A DNA stretch of 64,000 nt from an uncultured Roseibium sp. (GCF_947496995.1 NZ_CANMFD010000004.1:248001-312000); one strand, 5' to 3'. Positions 1-9,604 are shown, numbered from the stretch's first letter. Numbers and translations are program-made. The notes: generated from the letters alone by a model not told the origin.

Positions 1-207
1 GCCGAACGCTCGCACAAACGGCGCAAACCGCGCGGCCGCAAGGTGGCCTTTCCACGCGGCACCGGGCTGCCGAAATCCATGGGAGGTTTCGGCGGATCCG
101 GAGGACCGGGTGGCAATTTTCCAGGTAGCGACGGGTTTGGTGGCGGAGGCTTCAAAACCGGCGGTGGATTTGGCGGCGGCGGCTTCAAGACGGGCGATCA
201 TTTTTAA
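1..207 (+). CDS. C-terminal end of a Gly-rich protein (partial)
   Basis: Frame 1 is open from the window edge to TAA at 205-207. The visible 68 residues begin with a basic stretch (KRRKPRGRK) and end in a Gly/Phe-rich tail that repeats GGGGFKTG twice. Glycine-rich tails of this kind occur at the C-terminus of several membrane proteins, but no domain is visible here, so the family cannot be named. The gene begins outside the window. Confidence 0.6.
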   Translation, partial: AERSHKRRKPRGRKVAFPRGTGLPKSMGGFGGSGGPGGNFPGSDGFGGGGFKTGGGFGGGGFKTGDHF

Positions 208-472
208 CCGCACCACCAAACGCAAATTGCGCCCCGCTGCTGCCACAACGCTTCGTTAGGAGAGCTGTGGCAGGCTGCGGTCCGAAGAGCAGTAAGACAG
301 TTTTTTGCACTCCGGCGCCGGATCGGACTGCATTCATATGGAACCAATTGATTGCAGAGCGGTTGTTCAGTTTTAATGTGCCAGAGCATCTTGCCCGCCT
401 GAACACGGGCGCGGATGATTTGCTCCACAATGCGGAAAGCGGTTTATGATCTATTCAAATGCGGGAAAGCAG

Positions 473-967
473 ATGCGGAACCTTCTAGTTATCGGCCTGA
501 GCGCCCTCGCCCTGGCCGCCTGCCAGAGCGGCTCGAGCCGCCGGGCCGCCCTTCCCGATCAGCCGCAGCTGGATGTTCCGGCCGGCGCCCAAAGCGTCAA
601 TATTGCCGCCGGTCCGACCAATGTCCGCGCCGCGCTTGTTTCCAGCGCACAGGAACGCGGCACGGTCGTCTTGCAGGATGAACCGAACATGGTCGTCCTG
701 GAAAGGCCGATGACCGGCGAAAATCCCGCCCTCGATTCCGAATTCGGCCCTTCCGACAACGGCCAGCGCGTCATCCGCATCCGCGTGCGCTTCACCGGAA
801 CGCCCTGCCAGACGCTGGCGGTCCAGGACCTCGCGGTGATCAACAATGTGCGCACCGCCTTGGAACAGAGCTTCGTGCTGCCGGGCAACCAGAACACCAT
901 GCAGAGCCTTCAGGGCCTGAAGTCCCGCGCCGAACAGGGCAGCTCCTGCCCGCCGCTTTCCTCCTGA
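473..967 (+). CDS. Small predicted lipoprotein, function unknown
   Basis: A 164-residue exported protein. The N-terminus reads MRNLLVIGLSALALAACQ, a hydrophobic signal sequence closed by a lipobox (LAAC), so the mature protein should be lipid-anchored in the envelope. I chose the ATG at 473 over the in-frame ATG at 446 because GGGAAAG lies just upstream of it and the signal sequence then starts correctly. The C-terminal half holds two further cysteines (GTPC, SSCPP) that could form a disulfide. It converges with the protease gene on the other strand. No family recognised. Confidence 0.75.
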   Translation: MRNLLVIGLSALALAACQSGSSRRAALPDQPQLDVPAGAQSVNIAAGPTNVRAALVSSAQERGTVVLQDEPNMVVLERPMTGENPALDSEFGPSDNGQRVIRIRVRFTGTPCQTLAVQDLAVINNVRTALEQSFVLPGNQNTMQSLQGLKSRAEQGSSCPPLSS

Positions 968-992
968 TTGTAACCCGCCTTCGAAAGAGACG

Positions 993-1012
993 CCGGCCGC
1001 CGGAGCGGCCGG
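993..1012. terminator. GC-rich hairpin between convergent genes
   Basis: Perfect inverted repeat CCGGCCGC-CGGA-GCGGCCGG lies between the converging lipoprotein and protease genes. No U-tract follows on either strand, so it is at best a weak or Rho-assisted terminator. Confidence 0.35.
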
Positions 1013-1023
1013 ACCGTTCCCGA

Positions 1024-1755
1024 TCAGGCCTCGGTCAGCGTAATCAGGATATCCGCATACCAGGCACAGTTCAGGCCCAGCGCTTCGTCGAGCTCCATGT
1101 CGCGTGTGCCAACGTCCAGGCGTGCGGAATGGACGCCGAGCAGTTTCCACGGCAGATCCCCTTCCATGCCTTCCAGATCGGGCGCACGCATCACCACGGC
1201 CGCGCCGCTTATGCCGCGGTGCGTCCGGCCGTCGGTCAGGAAATAACCCATGCCCTCGAAGCGGAACCCGAACGAGGAGGCAACGACGGCGTGCCGCACC
1301 ACAGGCATGTGGTGCAGCGTGTCGTGGAAGCCGAGCGGGAACCCGACCACCAGGATCGATGAACCGACCTCGACCTGATCGTGCGGGTTGACCAGGTGCT
1401 CGGGCCCGAAGACGCGATAGAGCTGGTCTTCCGGCAGGGCGTCCTTTTCAAGCTCGATAACCGCGACATCGATCTCGCCGGCGGTATCCGTTCCCTGACG
1501 CCACAGGCTCGTTCCATCACGGTAGAGCGGTATCGAAAGCCCGATCGACTCGGCAAGGTTCTGCGGATTGTTATGCAGCTCGATCTCGATGCGCGTCGGG
1601 AGGTGATCGCTTTCCTTGTCGATCATGACATGGCGGCTGGTCACCAGGAAAAGCCTGTCTTCCCGCCTGAAGAAAAAGCCGCTGGCGTTGGTCAGATGCT
1701 GCTCCCCGTTGAAGGTGGAGACGCGCGGCGTGGTGAGCAGAATGGGATCGATCAT
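1024..1755 (-). CDS. Trypsin-like serine protease domain protein
   Basis: A 243-residue protein with the chymotrypsin-fold order of catalytic residues: His in TSRHV (about residue 42), Asp in EIDVAVIEL (about 95) and Ser in RGISGAAV (about 180), the last matching the GxSGG/A pattern around the nucleophile. It has no signal peptide, transmembrane segment or PDZ domain, so it is shorter than a DegP/HtrA protein and probably cytosolic. Members of this group (trypsin_2-like) are often annotated only as serine protease. Substrate unknown. Single gene, convergent with the upstream lipoprotein gene. Confidence 0.7.
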   Translation of the reverse strand: MIDPILLTTPRVSTFNGEQHLTNASGFFFRREDRLFLVTSRHVMIDKESDHLPTRIEIELHNNPQNLAESIGLSIPLYRDGTSLWRQGTDTAGEIDVAVIELEKDALPEDQLYRVFGPEHLVNPHDQVEVGSSILVVGFPLGFHDTLHHMPVVRHAVVASSFGFRFEGMGYFLTDGRTHRGISGAAVVMRAPDLEGMEGDLPWKLLGVHSARLDVGTRDMELDEALGLNCAWYADILITLTEA

Positions 1756-2326
1756 CGAACCAGCCGCTCCTCTGACCGGAATCTCTCAATTCCACCTGTT
1801 ACCGGATTTGAAACCGTCACTCTTTTCTCCTGTCGAAAGTCCGCGGGCCCGGTAGATGTCATATCCGCCGGGGTGTTTCGAAATTTTTGCATGTCGCGGT
1901 AGCGGGCAAACTCCGCAGCTCCGCATTCGTTCCCTCACAATAACACGAGCGAAGCGTGCGCCGGGTCACCGCCGTGCTGTTTGCAAGATTTCATCTGTAT
2001 TTCCTGCCGTTGTATCGCTTCCGGCGCCACGCATTGGTCGAACCTGCAGCCCCCGGCCAGACGACCCTTCAACAGTGTGCCCGTCGGCCCTGGTTGTTCT
2101 CCTTCACTGCTCACATCTTCGTTTCCAGACCGCCGGGGCCGGACGCGGACAAGAAGATGGAGAGCTGCGCGGAGGTCACCGCCGGGCTGATAGGACTTGG
2201 AATTATTCCTGTAAGTGCTTAGTCTCGCGCGGCGCGATATCGCTTCGGTTTCGCGGCAGTTTAAAGCATTTGATGCGTCGCTCCGGCCTTTTCAGACAGC
2301 GTTTCGCAACATTCTCGGATTTTTGA
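1756..2326. other. Intergenic region, no gene supported
   Basis: 571 bp between the divergent protease gene and the phospholipid operon. Short open frames exist but none has a convincing start site or recognisable protein. It should hold the promoters of both flanking transcripts; I could not pick a clear -35/-10 pair. Confidence 0.5.
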
Positions 2327-2938
2327 ATGCCAACCGTTTATCAGCTTAAATCCCGCTTTCAGGATCTGCTCCGCCCGCTTTGCCGCAGCCTTGCGGCGGC
2401 AGGCATCACCGCCAATCAGGTGACGCTCGCGGCTCTGGGACTTTCGCTTCTGGAAGGCATGGCGCTCTGGCTGTTTCCGGGGGCCTTTCTGCCGCTTTTG
2501 CTGCTTCCGGTCGTCCTATTCATCCGCATGGGTCTCAATGCCATCGACGGCATGCTGGCACGCGAGCATGACCAGAAGTCGGATCTCGGCGCTGTCCTCA
2601 ACGAACTCGGCGATGTTGTGTCCGACGCCGCCCTCTACCTGCCCTTCGCGCTCCTGCCTTTTGTCTCCGGCCCGCTCGTTGTCGGGCTCGTGGTCCTTGC
2701 GCTCATCGGCGAGATGACCGGCGTCATCGGCGTTCAGATCGGCGCCAGCCGCCGCTATGACGGCCCCTTCGGCAAGAGCGACCGGGCGGTGCTCTTCGGC
2801 CTCTGTGGCCTTCTGATGGCCTTCGGGCTGACCAGCCCCCTCCTCTATCAGATCCTCTTCGGGGCCGGGCTGGCCCTTTCGGCGCTCACCATCCTGAACC
2901 GTTCCCGCGCGGCCATTGAAGAGAAGAAATCCGCATGA
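2327..2938 (+). CDS. ynbA: CDP-alcohol phosphatidyltransferase (YnbA-like)
   Basis: A 203-residue integral membrane enzyme that should move a phosphatidyl group from a CDP-linked lipid to an alcohol. The CDP-OH-P motif is seen as DGMLAR-x8-G-x3-N-x3-D (about residues 75-97). The usual third Asp is Asn. From memory, E. coli YnbA has the same Asn in a similar segment (ALDGMLAR... LNE.GDVISD), and the N-termini also look alike, so the substitution seems a subfamily trait and not damage. About five hydrophobic segments follow. First gene of an operon with a cdsA-family gene, joined by a 4-bp ATGA overlap. The alcohol substrate is unknown. Confidence 0.85.
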   Translation: MPTVYQLKSRFQDLLRPLCRSLAAAGITANQVTLAALGLSLLEGMALWLFPGAFLPLLLLPVVLFIRMGLNAIDGMLAREHDQKSDLGAVLNELGDVVSDAALYLPFALLPFVSGPLVVGLVVLALIGEMTGVIGVQIGASRRYDGPFGKSDRAVLFGLCGLLMAFGLTSPLLYQILFGAGLALSALTILNRSRAAIEEKKSA

Positions 2939-3867
2939 ACCTTCAGCTCCAGACACTTCACTGGGCCCTGATCGGCATCTGGGGTCTGCTCGCCGTGGCA
3001 AGCGTTATCGTCTATGCGATTTCCAGGCGCTCCCGGAAGAACATGAGCGAACTCGTCGAGCGTACCCGCAGCTGGTGGGTCATGGTGGCGATCTTCACGG
3101 TTTCGTTTCTGGTCAGCAACACGCTTTCCATCATCGTCTTCGCGCTGATCAGCTTCCTGGCGCTGAAGGAATATTTTTCCATGATCCCAACCCGCCGGGC
3201 CGACCGTCGGGTGCTCTTCTGGGCGTATCTTGCGATCCCGGTCCAGTATTTCTGGGTTTATGACAGCTACTACGGCATGTTCGCCGTGTTCATCCCGGTC
3301 TACATGTTCCTCTTCCTGCCCTTCGCCAGCCTGCTGACCCAGCAGACGGAAGGGTTCCTGAAAGCCGTTGGAACGCTCAACTGGGGACTGATGCTGTGCG
3401 TCTTTTCCATCAGCCACGCAGCCTTCCTGCTGATCCTGCCGCCGACCGCGGAAAACAGCGCGGGCGGGCCCGGTCTGCTGCTGTTCCTGATCTTCCTGAC
3501 CCAGTTCAACGATGTCGCCCAATATACCTGGGGCAAGCTGCTCGGCCGCCACAAGATTGTCCCGGGTGTCAGTCCGAACAAGACCTGGGAAGGCTTTCTG
3601 GGGGGCGTCGCCACCACGTTCGTTCTCGCGCTCCTGACCGCCCCGCTGGTCACGCCCTTCGACATGGCGCATGCGGCATTGGCCGGCCTGCTTATTCCGA
3701 TTGCCGGTTTCATCGGCGATGTCACCGTTTCGGCCCTGAAACGCGACCTCGGCGTCAAGGACACCGGCAGTCTTATCCCGGGCCACGGCGGCATTCTCGA
3801 CCGCATCGACAGCCTCACCTACACCGCCCCGCTGTTCTTCCACTTCACCCGGTATTTCTATTACTAG
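2935..3867 (+). CDS. cdsA: Phosphatidate cytidylyltransferase family protein (CdsA-like)
   Basis: A 310-residue polytopic membrane protein that should make CDP-diacylglycerol from phosphatidate and CTP. The family signature is intact at about residues 266-293: SALKRDLGVKDTG followed by PGHGGILDRID. Multiple hydrophobic segments cover the rest. Coupled by ATGA overlap to the CDP-alcohol phosphatidyltransferase. That pairing matches ynbA-ynbB of E. coli, so this is likely an accessory synthase dedicated to one lipid pathway and not the housekeeping enzyme, which normally sits near bamA/lpx genes. Confidence 0.9.
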   Translation: MNLQLQTLHWALIGIWGLLAVASVIVYAISRRSRKNMSELVERTRSWWVMVAIFTVSFLVSNTLSIIVFALISFLALKEYFSMIPTRRADRRVLFWAYLAIPVQYFWVYDSYYGMFAVFIPVYMFLFLPFASLLTQQTEGFLKAVGTLNWGLMLCVFSISHAAFLLILPPTAENSAGGPGLLLFLIFLTQFNDVAQYTWGKLLGRHKIVPGVSPNKTWEGFLGGVATTFVLALLTAPLVTPFDMAHAALAGLLIPIAGFIGDVTVSALKRDLGVKDTGSLIPGHGGILDRIDSLTYTAPLFFHFTRYFYY

Positions 3868-3932
3868 GGGCGGTACCAGGATGACTATTCTCGCGGTGGC
3901 CCGGCGGCTCTCCCGATATCCCTTTCTCTCTG

Positions 3933-4064
3933 TCGTCACCCCGGACGCAGCGAAGCGAAGATCCGGGGCCGGAGCGCCTCTGCGGGTGCAGGATACACGA
4001 ACCATCCCGGCTGAGCCCAGGGTTCTCCGGTCCCGGCTCGCGCTGCGCTTGACCGGGATGACGG
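3933..4064. repeat. Imperfect long inverted repeat, probable interspersed palindromic element
   Basis: The left arm (3933-3968, CGTCACCCCGGACGCAGCG...) is an imperfect reverse complement of the right arm (4030-4064, ...GCTGCGCTTGACCGGGATGACG). The arms lie about 60 bp apart inside the cdsA-plsC gap. Sequences pairing GTCATCCCGG with GCGCTGCG arms are common multi-copy intergenic repeats in alphaproteobacteria (established in general terms). Copy number in this genome cannot be seen from one window. Confidence 0.6.
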
Positions 4065-4116
4065 TGGAAAAGACCGGGATTTGCCGCAACGGCCCGCAGA
4101 AGAAGGTGAGATACTG

Positions 4117-4755
4117 ATGCTCCAGAAAGCCTTCTATATCGTCATCAGGATCGCGGTTCTGTTTCTCCTCGGGCTGAATGTCCGCCGCAAGGAGCTGCTG
4201 CCGGTGAAGGGTCCTGCGATCATCGTCGCCAATCACAACAGCCATCTGGACACGATGGTGCTGATGGCGCTGATGCCGCTGTCACGACTGAAGGACATCA
4301 AGCCGGTTGCCGCAGCGGACTATTTCTTCTCCTCCCCGGCCAAGGCGTGGCTGTCGGAACATGTGCTGGGCATCATTCCGGTGGAACGCCGCCGCAAGGA
4401 TGGCCACGACAGATCGAAGGATCCGCTGCAGGGCTGCTACGACGCTCTGGGCGACGGCAAGGTCCTCATCCTCTTCCCGGAGGGCTCACGCGGCGAACCG
4501 GAGCAGATGACCGACCTCAAGAAAGGCGTCTCCTATCTGGCCGAGCGCTTTCCGCAAGCCCCAGTGGTGCCTGTTTTCACCCACGGGCTGGGCAAGGCCC
4601 TGCCCAGAGGGTCTTTCCTGCTGGTGCCGTTCTTCTGCGATATTTTCGTTGGCGAACCAATGACCTGGGAGGGAAACCGGATTCAGTTCATGAGCGCGCT
4701 TCAGGACCGTTTCGCCGCGCTCTCCAAGGAAAAGACCTTTGCGCCCTGGGAGTAG
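4117..4755 (+). CDS. 1-acyl-glycerol-3-phosphate acyltransferase family (PlsC-like)
   Basis: A 212-residue acyltransferase. It has the catalytic NHNSHLD box (the HX4D motif, about residues 34-40) and the phosphate-binding FPEGSRG box (about 113-119), in the usual spacing for PlsC. One hydrophobic N-terminal segment (IVIRIAVLFLLGL) probably anchors it to the inner membrane. I chose the ATG at 4117 because GAAGGTGAG precedes it; a TTG further upstream is in frame but has no ribosome site. Third gene of the lipid operon; it could supply phosphatidate to the CdsA-like enzyme. Confidence 0.85.
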   Translation: MLQKAFYIVIRIAVLFLLGLNVRRKELLPVKGPAIIVANHNSHLDTMVLMALMPLSRLKDIKPVAAADYFFSSPAKAWLSEHVLGIIPVERRRKDGHDRSKDPLQGCYDALGDGKVLILFPEGSRGEPEQMTDLKKGVSYLAERFPQAPVVPVFTHGLGKALPRGSFLLVPFFCDIFVGEPMTWEGNRIQFMSALQDRFAALSKEKTFAPWE

Positions 4756-4759
4756 GACA

Positions 4760-5284
4760 TTGGCCGCCCTGTGGGGCTTTGCCGAGGCGACGCTGTTTTT
4801 CATCGTCCCGGACGTGCTGCTAACCAGCCTGGCACTGACGTCCCTCAAAAAAGCACTTTGGGCCGCCCTGGCAGCGGCGCTTGCAGCTGCCGTCGGCGGT
4901 GCCCTGATCTGGAGTTGCGCGCACTACGCGCCCCAGGTGAGCCGTTCGGTGCTGCTGCAGGTGCCCGGCATCTCGGAAAATACCTTCGCCGCCGTCCGGC
5001 TTTATCTGGAAAGCGGCCTCTTTCAGGGCATGTTGCAGGGTGCCTTTTCCGGCGTGCCTTACAAAATCTTCGCAGCCGATGCCGGAATGAACGGCACCAG
5101 CCTCTGGGCCTTCGCCCTGCTCTCGCCCATCGCCCGGCTGCCGAGGTTCATGGTGATGGTTCTGATTGCCTGGGGGCTCTCGCGGTTGGTTGGCGAACGG
5201 CTGCCGAACGGCGCAAAGCTGGCGGCAAGCCTTGTGCTGTGGATCATTTTTTACATCTTTTATTTCAAAGTATTTGGGTGGTGA
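4760..5284 (+). CDS. DedA/YqaA-like inner-membrane protein
   Basis: A 174-residue protein with about four hydrophobic segments. The GAFSGVPYKIFAADAG stretch resembles the reentrant loop region of SNARE-associated/DedA-type (YqaA) proteins, which are thought to move lipids across membranes. Start: TTG at 4760 with GGGAG at 4748-4752, seven bases upstream and overlapping the end of the acyltransferase gene. The in-frame TTG at 4739 has no such site. Last gene of the lipid operon, so a role in transport of the operon's product is a reasonable inference. Confidence 0.7.
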   Translation: MAALWGFAEATLFFIVPDVLLTSLALTSLKKALWAALAAALAAAVGGALIWSCAHYAPQVSRSVLLQVPGISENTFAAVRLYLESGLFQGMLQGAFSGVPYKIFAADAGMNGTSLWAFALLSPIARLPRFMVMVLIAWGLSRLVGERLPNGAKLAASLVLWIIFYIFYFKVFGW

Positions 5285-5449
5285 GTGCTCCTTGACTTCA
5301 AACCGCTCCCGGCAAAAGCAAAGAAAGACCGGGATTTTAGTTCCAAAGGCGGTCATATCGGACCTTACGAACGAAATTTCCTGGCTGCGCCGTATATGTA
5401 TCCGGTGTTCCCCGAAAATAAGCCTTTCTTCCGATCCGCCTAAGCTTTA

Positions 5450-6469
5450 ATGTGTAAAAATTACTTTCTAAATTTAAAATTGTATTGGAGTTTGGAATTG
5501 GGCAGCGGTCAATTGCAGCAAGCGGCCGATACGGCAGCTAAATCAATTTCCGGTCTGGCGCAGTCGCTTGAAGCTTTAGCGCTCTCGGCACTTCAGTCCA
5601 AAAACAAGGACGGGATCCCCTCCTACCCCATCGCTAATATGGGGAATATTCATTTGAGGGGAGACAAATCCAGCGCAGCTTTATTGCAGTCGGCTATTGA
5701 CCATCTGACGACGAAAGCCAAAACATCGCAACCATTTACCGAGGACGACAAAGAATTTATGAAGTCTTTGTTTGAATCCTTCTGGTACGGCGGCACCTTC
5801 AAGGGTTATTATGAGGCGGCCATCCTTGCGAACCATTACGTAAACGGCGCAGGAGCAAGGCTCTTCATAAACCCGGACTGTTATATTGATTCCGTAATTG
5901 TCCGGGACACGATGACCGCAATGGTCAACTATTTGAAAACGCAAAATTACACGTCCTCCAACCACCTGGAACTTAAAAGTTCAAATCCCCAATTCCTGAA
6001 TTCGCCTTCCGCCAATGGCCTGAAACGGCAACACCGAAAGCTGAACAGCCAAGGGCATGTTCTTCCCGGAGGCGCATTGCTTAGCGAACAAGACAATCTC
6101 AGACTCAAAAACGCGGATCATCGCTTCTTTCTCAAGGTTACAGCGAGGAAAGGCAGTATCTCTCAAAGTTTTTACGATGCCTGTACGAGTGTAAAGAACA
6201 CCTGGAACAACGGACTTCAGGGCAATATCCACTCTGCCCTCGGAATTGGAGATGCTCAAAACTCTGTAGAAAACTTGAAGAATCTGGATGACGATTACGC
6301 GCTCTATTGGAGCGTTGAAAGCCTCTACGATTTTGAGCCCTTCCCTAAGTCGTATTTCACAAACTTGCCCATCTCAACAGGCGTTACCCTGAAGCTGCCG
6401 GACGGGTTATCTCATCATTTGACAAAGGTGGGTGTTGCCAGTGATTTCTACTATTATTCGGAATGGTGA
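5450..6469 (+). CDS. Hypothetical protein in AT-rich island
   Basis: A 339-residue soluble protein that I do not recognise. It is rich in Asn, Ser and Lys, with a central aromatic segment (FWYGGTFKGYYEAAILANHY, about 111-130) followed by NGAGARLFINP, and ends FYYYSEW. Base composition is clearly more AT-rich than the neighbours, which suggests recent transfer. No signal peptide is visible. The start is uncertain: ATG 5450 lacks a ribosome site, while TTG 5498 has GGAG seven bases upstream. A lipoprotein gene follows 28 bp downstream, so the two may be a functional pair. Confidence 0.65.
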   Translation: MCKNYFLNLKLYWSLELGSGQLQQAADTAAKSISGLAQSLEALALSALQSKNKDGIPSYPIANMGNIHLRGDKSSAALLQSAIDHLTTKAKTSQPFTEDDKEFMKSLFESFWYGGTFKGYYEAAILANHYVNGAGARLFINPDCYIDSVIVRDTMTAMVNYLKTQNYTSSNHLELKSSNPQFLNSPSANGLKRQHRKLNSQGHVLPGGALLSEQDNLRLKNADHRFFLKVTARKGSISQSFYDACTSVKNTWNNGLQGNIHSALGIGDAQNSVENLKNLDDDYALYWSVESLYDFEPFPKSYFTNLPISTGVTLKLPDGLSHHLTKVGVASDFYYYSEW

Positions 6470-6497
6470 CACTTTGAGTTGCCCGCGATCGTGCGTC

Positions 6498-6887
6498 ATG
6501 CGTTCCGTGGCAGTCATTCTGGCATTACTGACCATCTCATGCGACCGGGAGGCCACCGAAGATGGTGCCTCTCCGTGCTTTGACCAGGATGTCCTGAAAG
6601 AATATCAAAATCCGGAAATCGCTTTGCAGAACAAAATGCTCATGCTCAGGCAAAGCGGTTTTCAGGATAAGATTTTTATTCTTGAAATTTACCCAATCGA
6701 CACGACATTCGACCATTGCAACCGGGGCTCTCACGAGCCTTTGGCACAGCAAGTTGTCAACCCGCAGGAGGGTGTCCTGCAATCGATAATCCTTCAGGGA
6801 GAGGATATAAAACTCATTCAGAAAAAAAATGAACCCGCTTCAGAATTGCCAATAACGGACGTTCCTATTCAAATCTTGCACGAATAG
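6498..6887 (+). CDS. Predicted small lipoprotein in AT-rich island
   Basis: A 129-residue protein starting MRSVAVILALLTISCDRE, a signal sequence with lipobox (TISC), so it should be anchored in the envelope after lipidation. The mature part contains two more cysteines and no domain I can name. An in-frame ATG at 6432 lies inside the preceding gene and would put hydrophilic residues before the signal sequence, so 6498 is preferred. Like the gene before it, it is AT-rich relative to the region. The pairing of an unknown protein with a lipoprotein recalls effector-immunity pairs, but nothing proves that here. Confidence 0.6.
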   Translation: MRSVAVILALLTISCDREATEDGASPCFDQDVLKEYQNPEIALQNKMLMLRQSGFQDKIFILEIYPIDTTFDHCNRGSHEPLAQQVVNPQEGVLQSIILQGEDIKLIQKKNEPASELPITDVPIQILHE

Positions 6888-7051
6888 CATTGAACCGATA
6901 GCCCGACTGTCTTCGCCGCCGGGGCAGCAAAGTCATGGTGGTTGAAAACCTGATCCGGATTTCTCACCGGACCCCACGCGGTCTCGCGGACATTCGAATT
7001 TACAACCCTTTTACCAACCGCGAATGGTTTTTTTCAATTACGCGCCAGCCC

Positions 7052-9604
7052 CTACCCGTTCAGGACATCCTTCACCGTCGTCGCCAGCTGTTTCAGCGTG
7101 AACGGTTTGGCCAGGAAGAAGAATTTCTCGCCCGGCGGCAGGTTTTCCTCAAACGCGTCTTCCGCGTAACCGGAGACGAAGATGATCTTCAGGTCCGGCT
7201 GGGTCTTGCGCAGCTCGACGAGCAGGGTCGGACCGTCCATTTCCGGCATCACCACATCGGAGACGACGAGATCGATCTTTCCGTCCGTCTCTTCCATCAC
7301 CTCCAGCGCCTCGTTGCCGGAGGCGGCCTCGTAGACGGTATAGCCGCGTGAGGCGAGCGCACGGGCACCGAAGGCGCGCACGGCCTCCTCGTCCTCCACC
7401 AGGAGGATGGAGGCGGACCCGGTGAGATCGGTGACCTTTTCCGGCTCTTTTTCCTTCGGTTCCGGCTTCTTTTCTTCCACGAACTGCGGAATGTGGCGCG
7501 GCAGGAACAGGCGGAAAGTCGTTCCCGCATCCACTTCCGACGTGCAGAAGACGAAACCGCCGGTCTGCTTGACGATGCCGTAAACGGTTGACAGGCCGAG
7601 GCCAGTGCCCTTGCCGACTTCCTTGGTGGAGAAGAACGGATCGAAGATCTTCTCCATGATGTCCGCCGGCATGCCGTGGCCGGTGTCCTCGACCTCCACC
7701 AGCGTATATTCGCCCGGCGGCATGCCGCGGACGTTGTCGAACTGGGTGCTCTCGGCCTCCGACACGTTGCGGGTGCGGATGGTCAGCCGGCCGCCATCGG
7801 CCATGGCGTCGCCCGCATTCACTGCAAGGTTGACGATCACCTGTTCCAGCTGGTTGAGATCCGCCATCACCGGCCACAGGTCGCGGCCGTGGATAACCTT
7901 CAACTCCACTTTTTCGCCCAGAAGGCGGTCGAGCAGGATGGACAGATCCGCCAGAACGTCATTGAGCTCAAGCTGCTGCGGGCGCAGCGTCTGGCGGCGG
8001 GAGAAGGCCAGCAACTGCCGCACGAGACCGGCGGCGCGGTTGGCGTTCTGCTTGATGTTCATGATGTCCTGGAAGGACGGATCGGTCGGCCGGTGGCTGG
8101 CCAGCAGCAGGTCGGAGAAGCCTATGATTGCCGTCAGGACGTTGTTGAAGTCATGGGCGACACCGCCGGCCAACTGGCCGATCGCCTGCATTTTCTGGCT
8201 TTGCGCGAACTGGGCCTCAAGGGCGCGCTGCTGGGTGGTCTCCAGCGCGTAGACAATCGCCGCCTCCCCGTCGCCCTCGCCTTCCTGAACGGCGGAAACA
8301 TAAAAGGTGGCCGAACGCGGATCGTTGCCTTCAACCAGCGGAATGTCGATCGGCGCGATCTCGCCGATCCCGTTGGAAGCAGCCGACAGGGCCCTGGCAA
8401 GATGCTCCCGGCCGTTTTCGGCTACATAGGCTTCCAGCTTCGGCGACTCGTCACCGGTATCAACCGCGCCGAACAGCTTCAGGAACGGCGCGTTTGTCCT
8501 CAGAACCCTGCCTTCCTTGTCCAGCGAGGCAATGGCGATGGGCGTGTTGTTGAAGAAACGCGCGAAACGGACTTCCGCGGCCCTGAGGGCTTCGGAGACC
8601 TCTTCGCCGCGCGAGCGGTTGAGCACCAGCGTACGGCTGTCGCCCGGCTGGCCGTTTTCTCCGAAGGGCACCCGGTGCAGCAGGCGCACAGGCAGCCCGC
8701 GCCCGTTGCGGGTGACGAAATCGAGATCGAAGGTTTCGCTCTTGACCTCTCCGGCTTGCCCCTTGAGCGAACGGATGAGCTCCGTGCCGTCCCCGCGCAC
8801 GATGCTCGACAGATCGAGATCGCCGGCATCGAACTGGGCAAGGTCATAGCCGAGCCAGTCGGCAAGCGTCGCGTTCAGATAGACGAGACGGCCTTCCGCG
8901 TCACAGGAGAAGAAACCCGCCGGCGCATGATCGAGGAAATTGATGACGCGCTGCAGCTCCTGAAAGGAGTTTTCCTGCTCGGCACGATCACGGGTGATGT
9001 CGGCCAGTTGCCACACAGCCATCGGCTTGCCGCCGCCGCGCTCCTTCGGCACCTGCAGCGGGCGAACCGACACCCGGTACCAGCGGGCCGCGCCTTCCGC
9101 ACGCCCGAGCGGAACCGGCATGCGGATCTCCTCCTGCGCCCTGCGGCTCTCGCGCATGGCCTGGGACAGACGGAAGATCGCGTCGGCCGCATCGGGGTCG
9201 GAGGAAAAGACACGTTCGATCACACGAATGTCGGCAGCGGATTCCGCGCCGGTCAGATCCGCGTAGGACTTGTTGGCATAGACGAGGCGACCGTCCAGAT
9301 CGGTGATCAGGGCGCCGTCTTCCAGAGTGTCGACGAAGGCGGAGGCAAGCGGGTTGGCTTCGCCCGGACGGGCGGACAGGCGCAGGAAGCCTATTGCACC
9401 GGCAAAAAGGCAAAATACGCCGACCACGGCCAGGATGCCGAGCAGCGCAAGAATGAACGGCTGGGCGACGTCACGGTCCATGACCGCGAAGGCAGCAGCC
9501 GCGCCGACGAGCAATAACGCCAGACCTATCAACAGACCAATATTCCCGGAACGCTCCGGCCGGCTGATCATCGGCCCGCTCGGCGTTCCGTCCATGTCAC
9601 TCAT
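7052..9604 (-). CDS. cckA: Cell-cycle hybrid histidine kinase CckA
   Basis: An 850-residue membrane kinase. Two transmembrane segments (about 20-42 and 49-76) are followed by PAS-like domains (about 90-200, 215-330, 350-470), then the dimerisation box [14 protein letters not shown] with phospho-acceptor His484. The ATPase domain shows [17 protein letters not shown] and GTGLGL. A C-terminal receiver holds acceptor Asp783 in [10 protein letters not shown]. The domain order and the H-box match CckA, which through ChpT controls CtrA and CpdR in alphaproteobacteria. Location next to flhB-fliR mirrors Caulobacter, where fliR, flhB and cckA are neighbours. It is separated from flhB by 150 bp that could hold its own promoter. 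Confidence 0.95.
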   Translation of the reverse strand: MSDMDGTPSGPMISRPERSGNIGLLIGLALLLVGAAAAFAVMDRDVAQPFILALLGILAVVGVFCLFAGAIGFLRLSARPGEANPLASAFVDTLEDGALITDLDGRLVYANKSYADLTGAESAADIRVIERVFSSDPDAADAIFRLSQAMRESRRAQEEIRMPVPLGRAEGAARWYRVSVRPLQVPKERGGGKPMAVWQLADITRDRAEQENSFQELQRVINFLDHAPAGFFSCDAEGRLVYLNATLADWLGYDLAQFDAGDLDLSSIVRGDGTELIRSLKGQAGEVKSETFDLDFVTRNGRGLPVRLLHRVPFGENGQPGDSRTLVLNRSRGEEVSEALRAAEVRFARFFNNTPIAIASLDKEGRVLRTNAPFLKLFGAVDTGDESPKLEAYVAENGREHLARALSAASNGIGEIAPIDIPLVEGNDPRSATFYVSAVQEGEGDGEAAIVYALETTQQRALEAQFAQSQKMQAIGQLAGGVAHDFNNVLTAIIGFSDLLLASHRPTDPSFQDIMNIKQNANRAAGLVRQLLAFSRRQTLRPQQLELNDVLADLSILLDRLLGEKVELKVIHGRDLWPVMADLNQLEQVIVNLAVNAGDAMADGGRLTIRTRNVSEAESTQFDNVRGMPPGEYTLVEVEDTGHGMPADIMEKIFDPFFSTKEVGKGTGLGLSTVYGIVKQTGGFVFCTSEVDAGTTFRLFLPRHIPQFVEEKKPEPKEKEPEKVTDLTGSASILLVEDEEAVRAFGARALASRGYTVYEAASGNEALEVMEETDGKIDLVVSDVVMPEMDGPTLLVELRKTQPDLKIIFVSGYAEDAFEENLPPGEKFFFLAKPFTLKQLATTVKDVLNG

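Noticed and set aside
7676-9517. 613-codon plus-strand frame antisense to cckA
   Set aside because: Shadow of the kinase gene; the translation is His/Arg/Gln-rich without any family feature.
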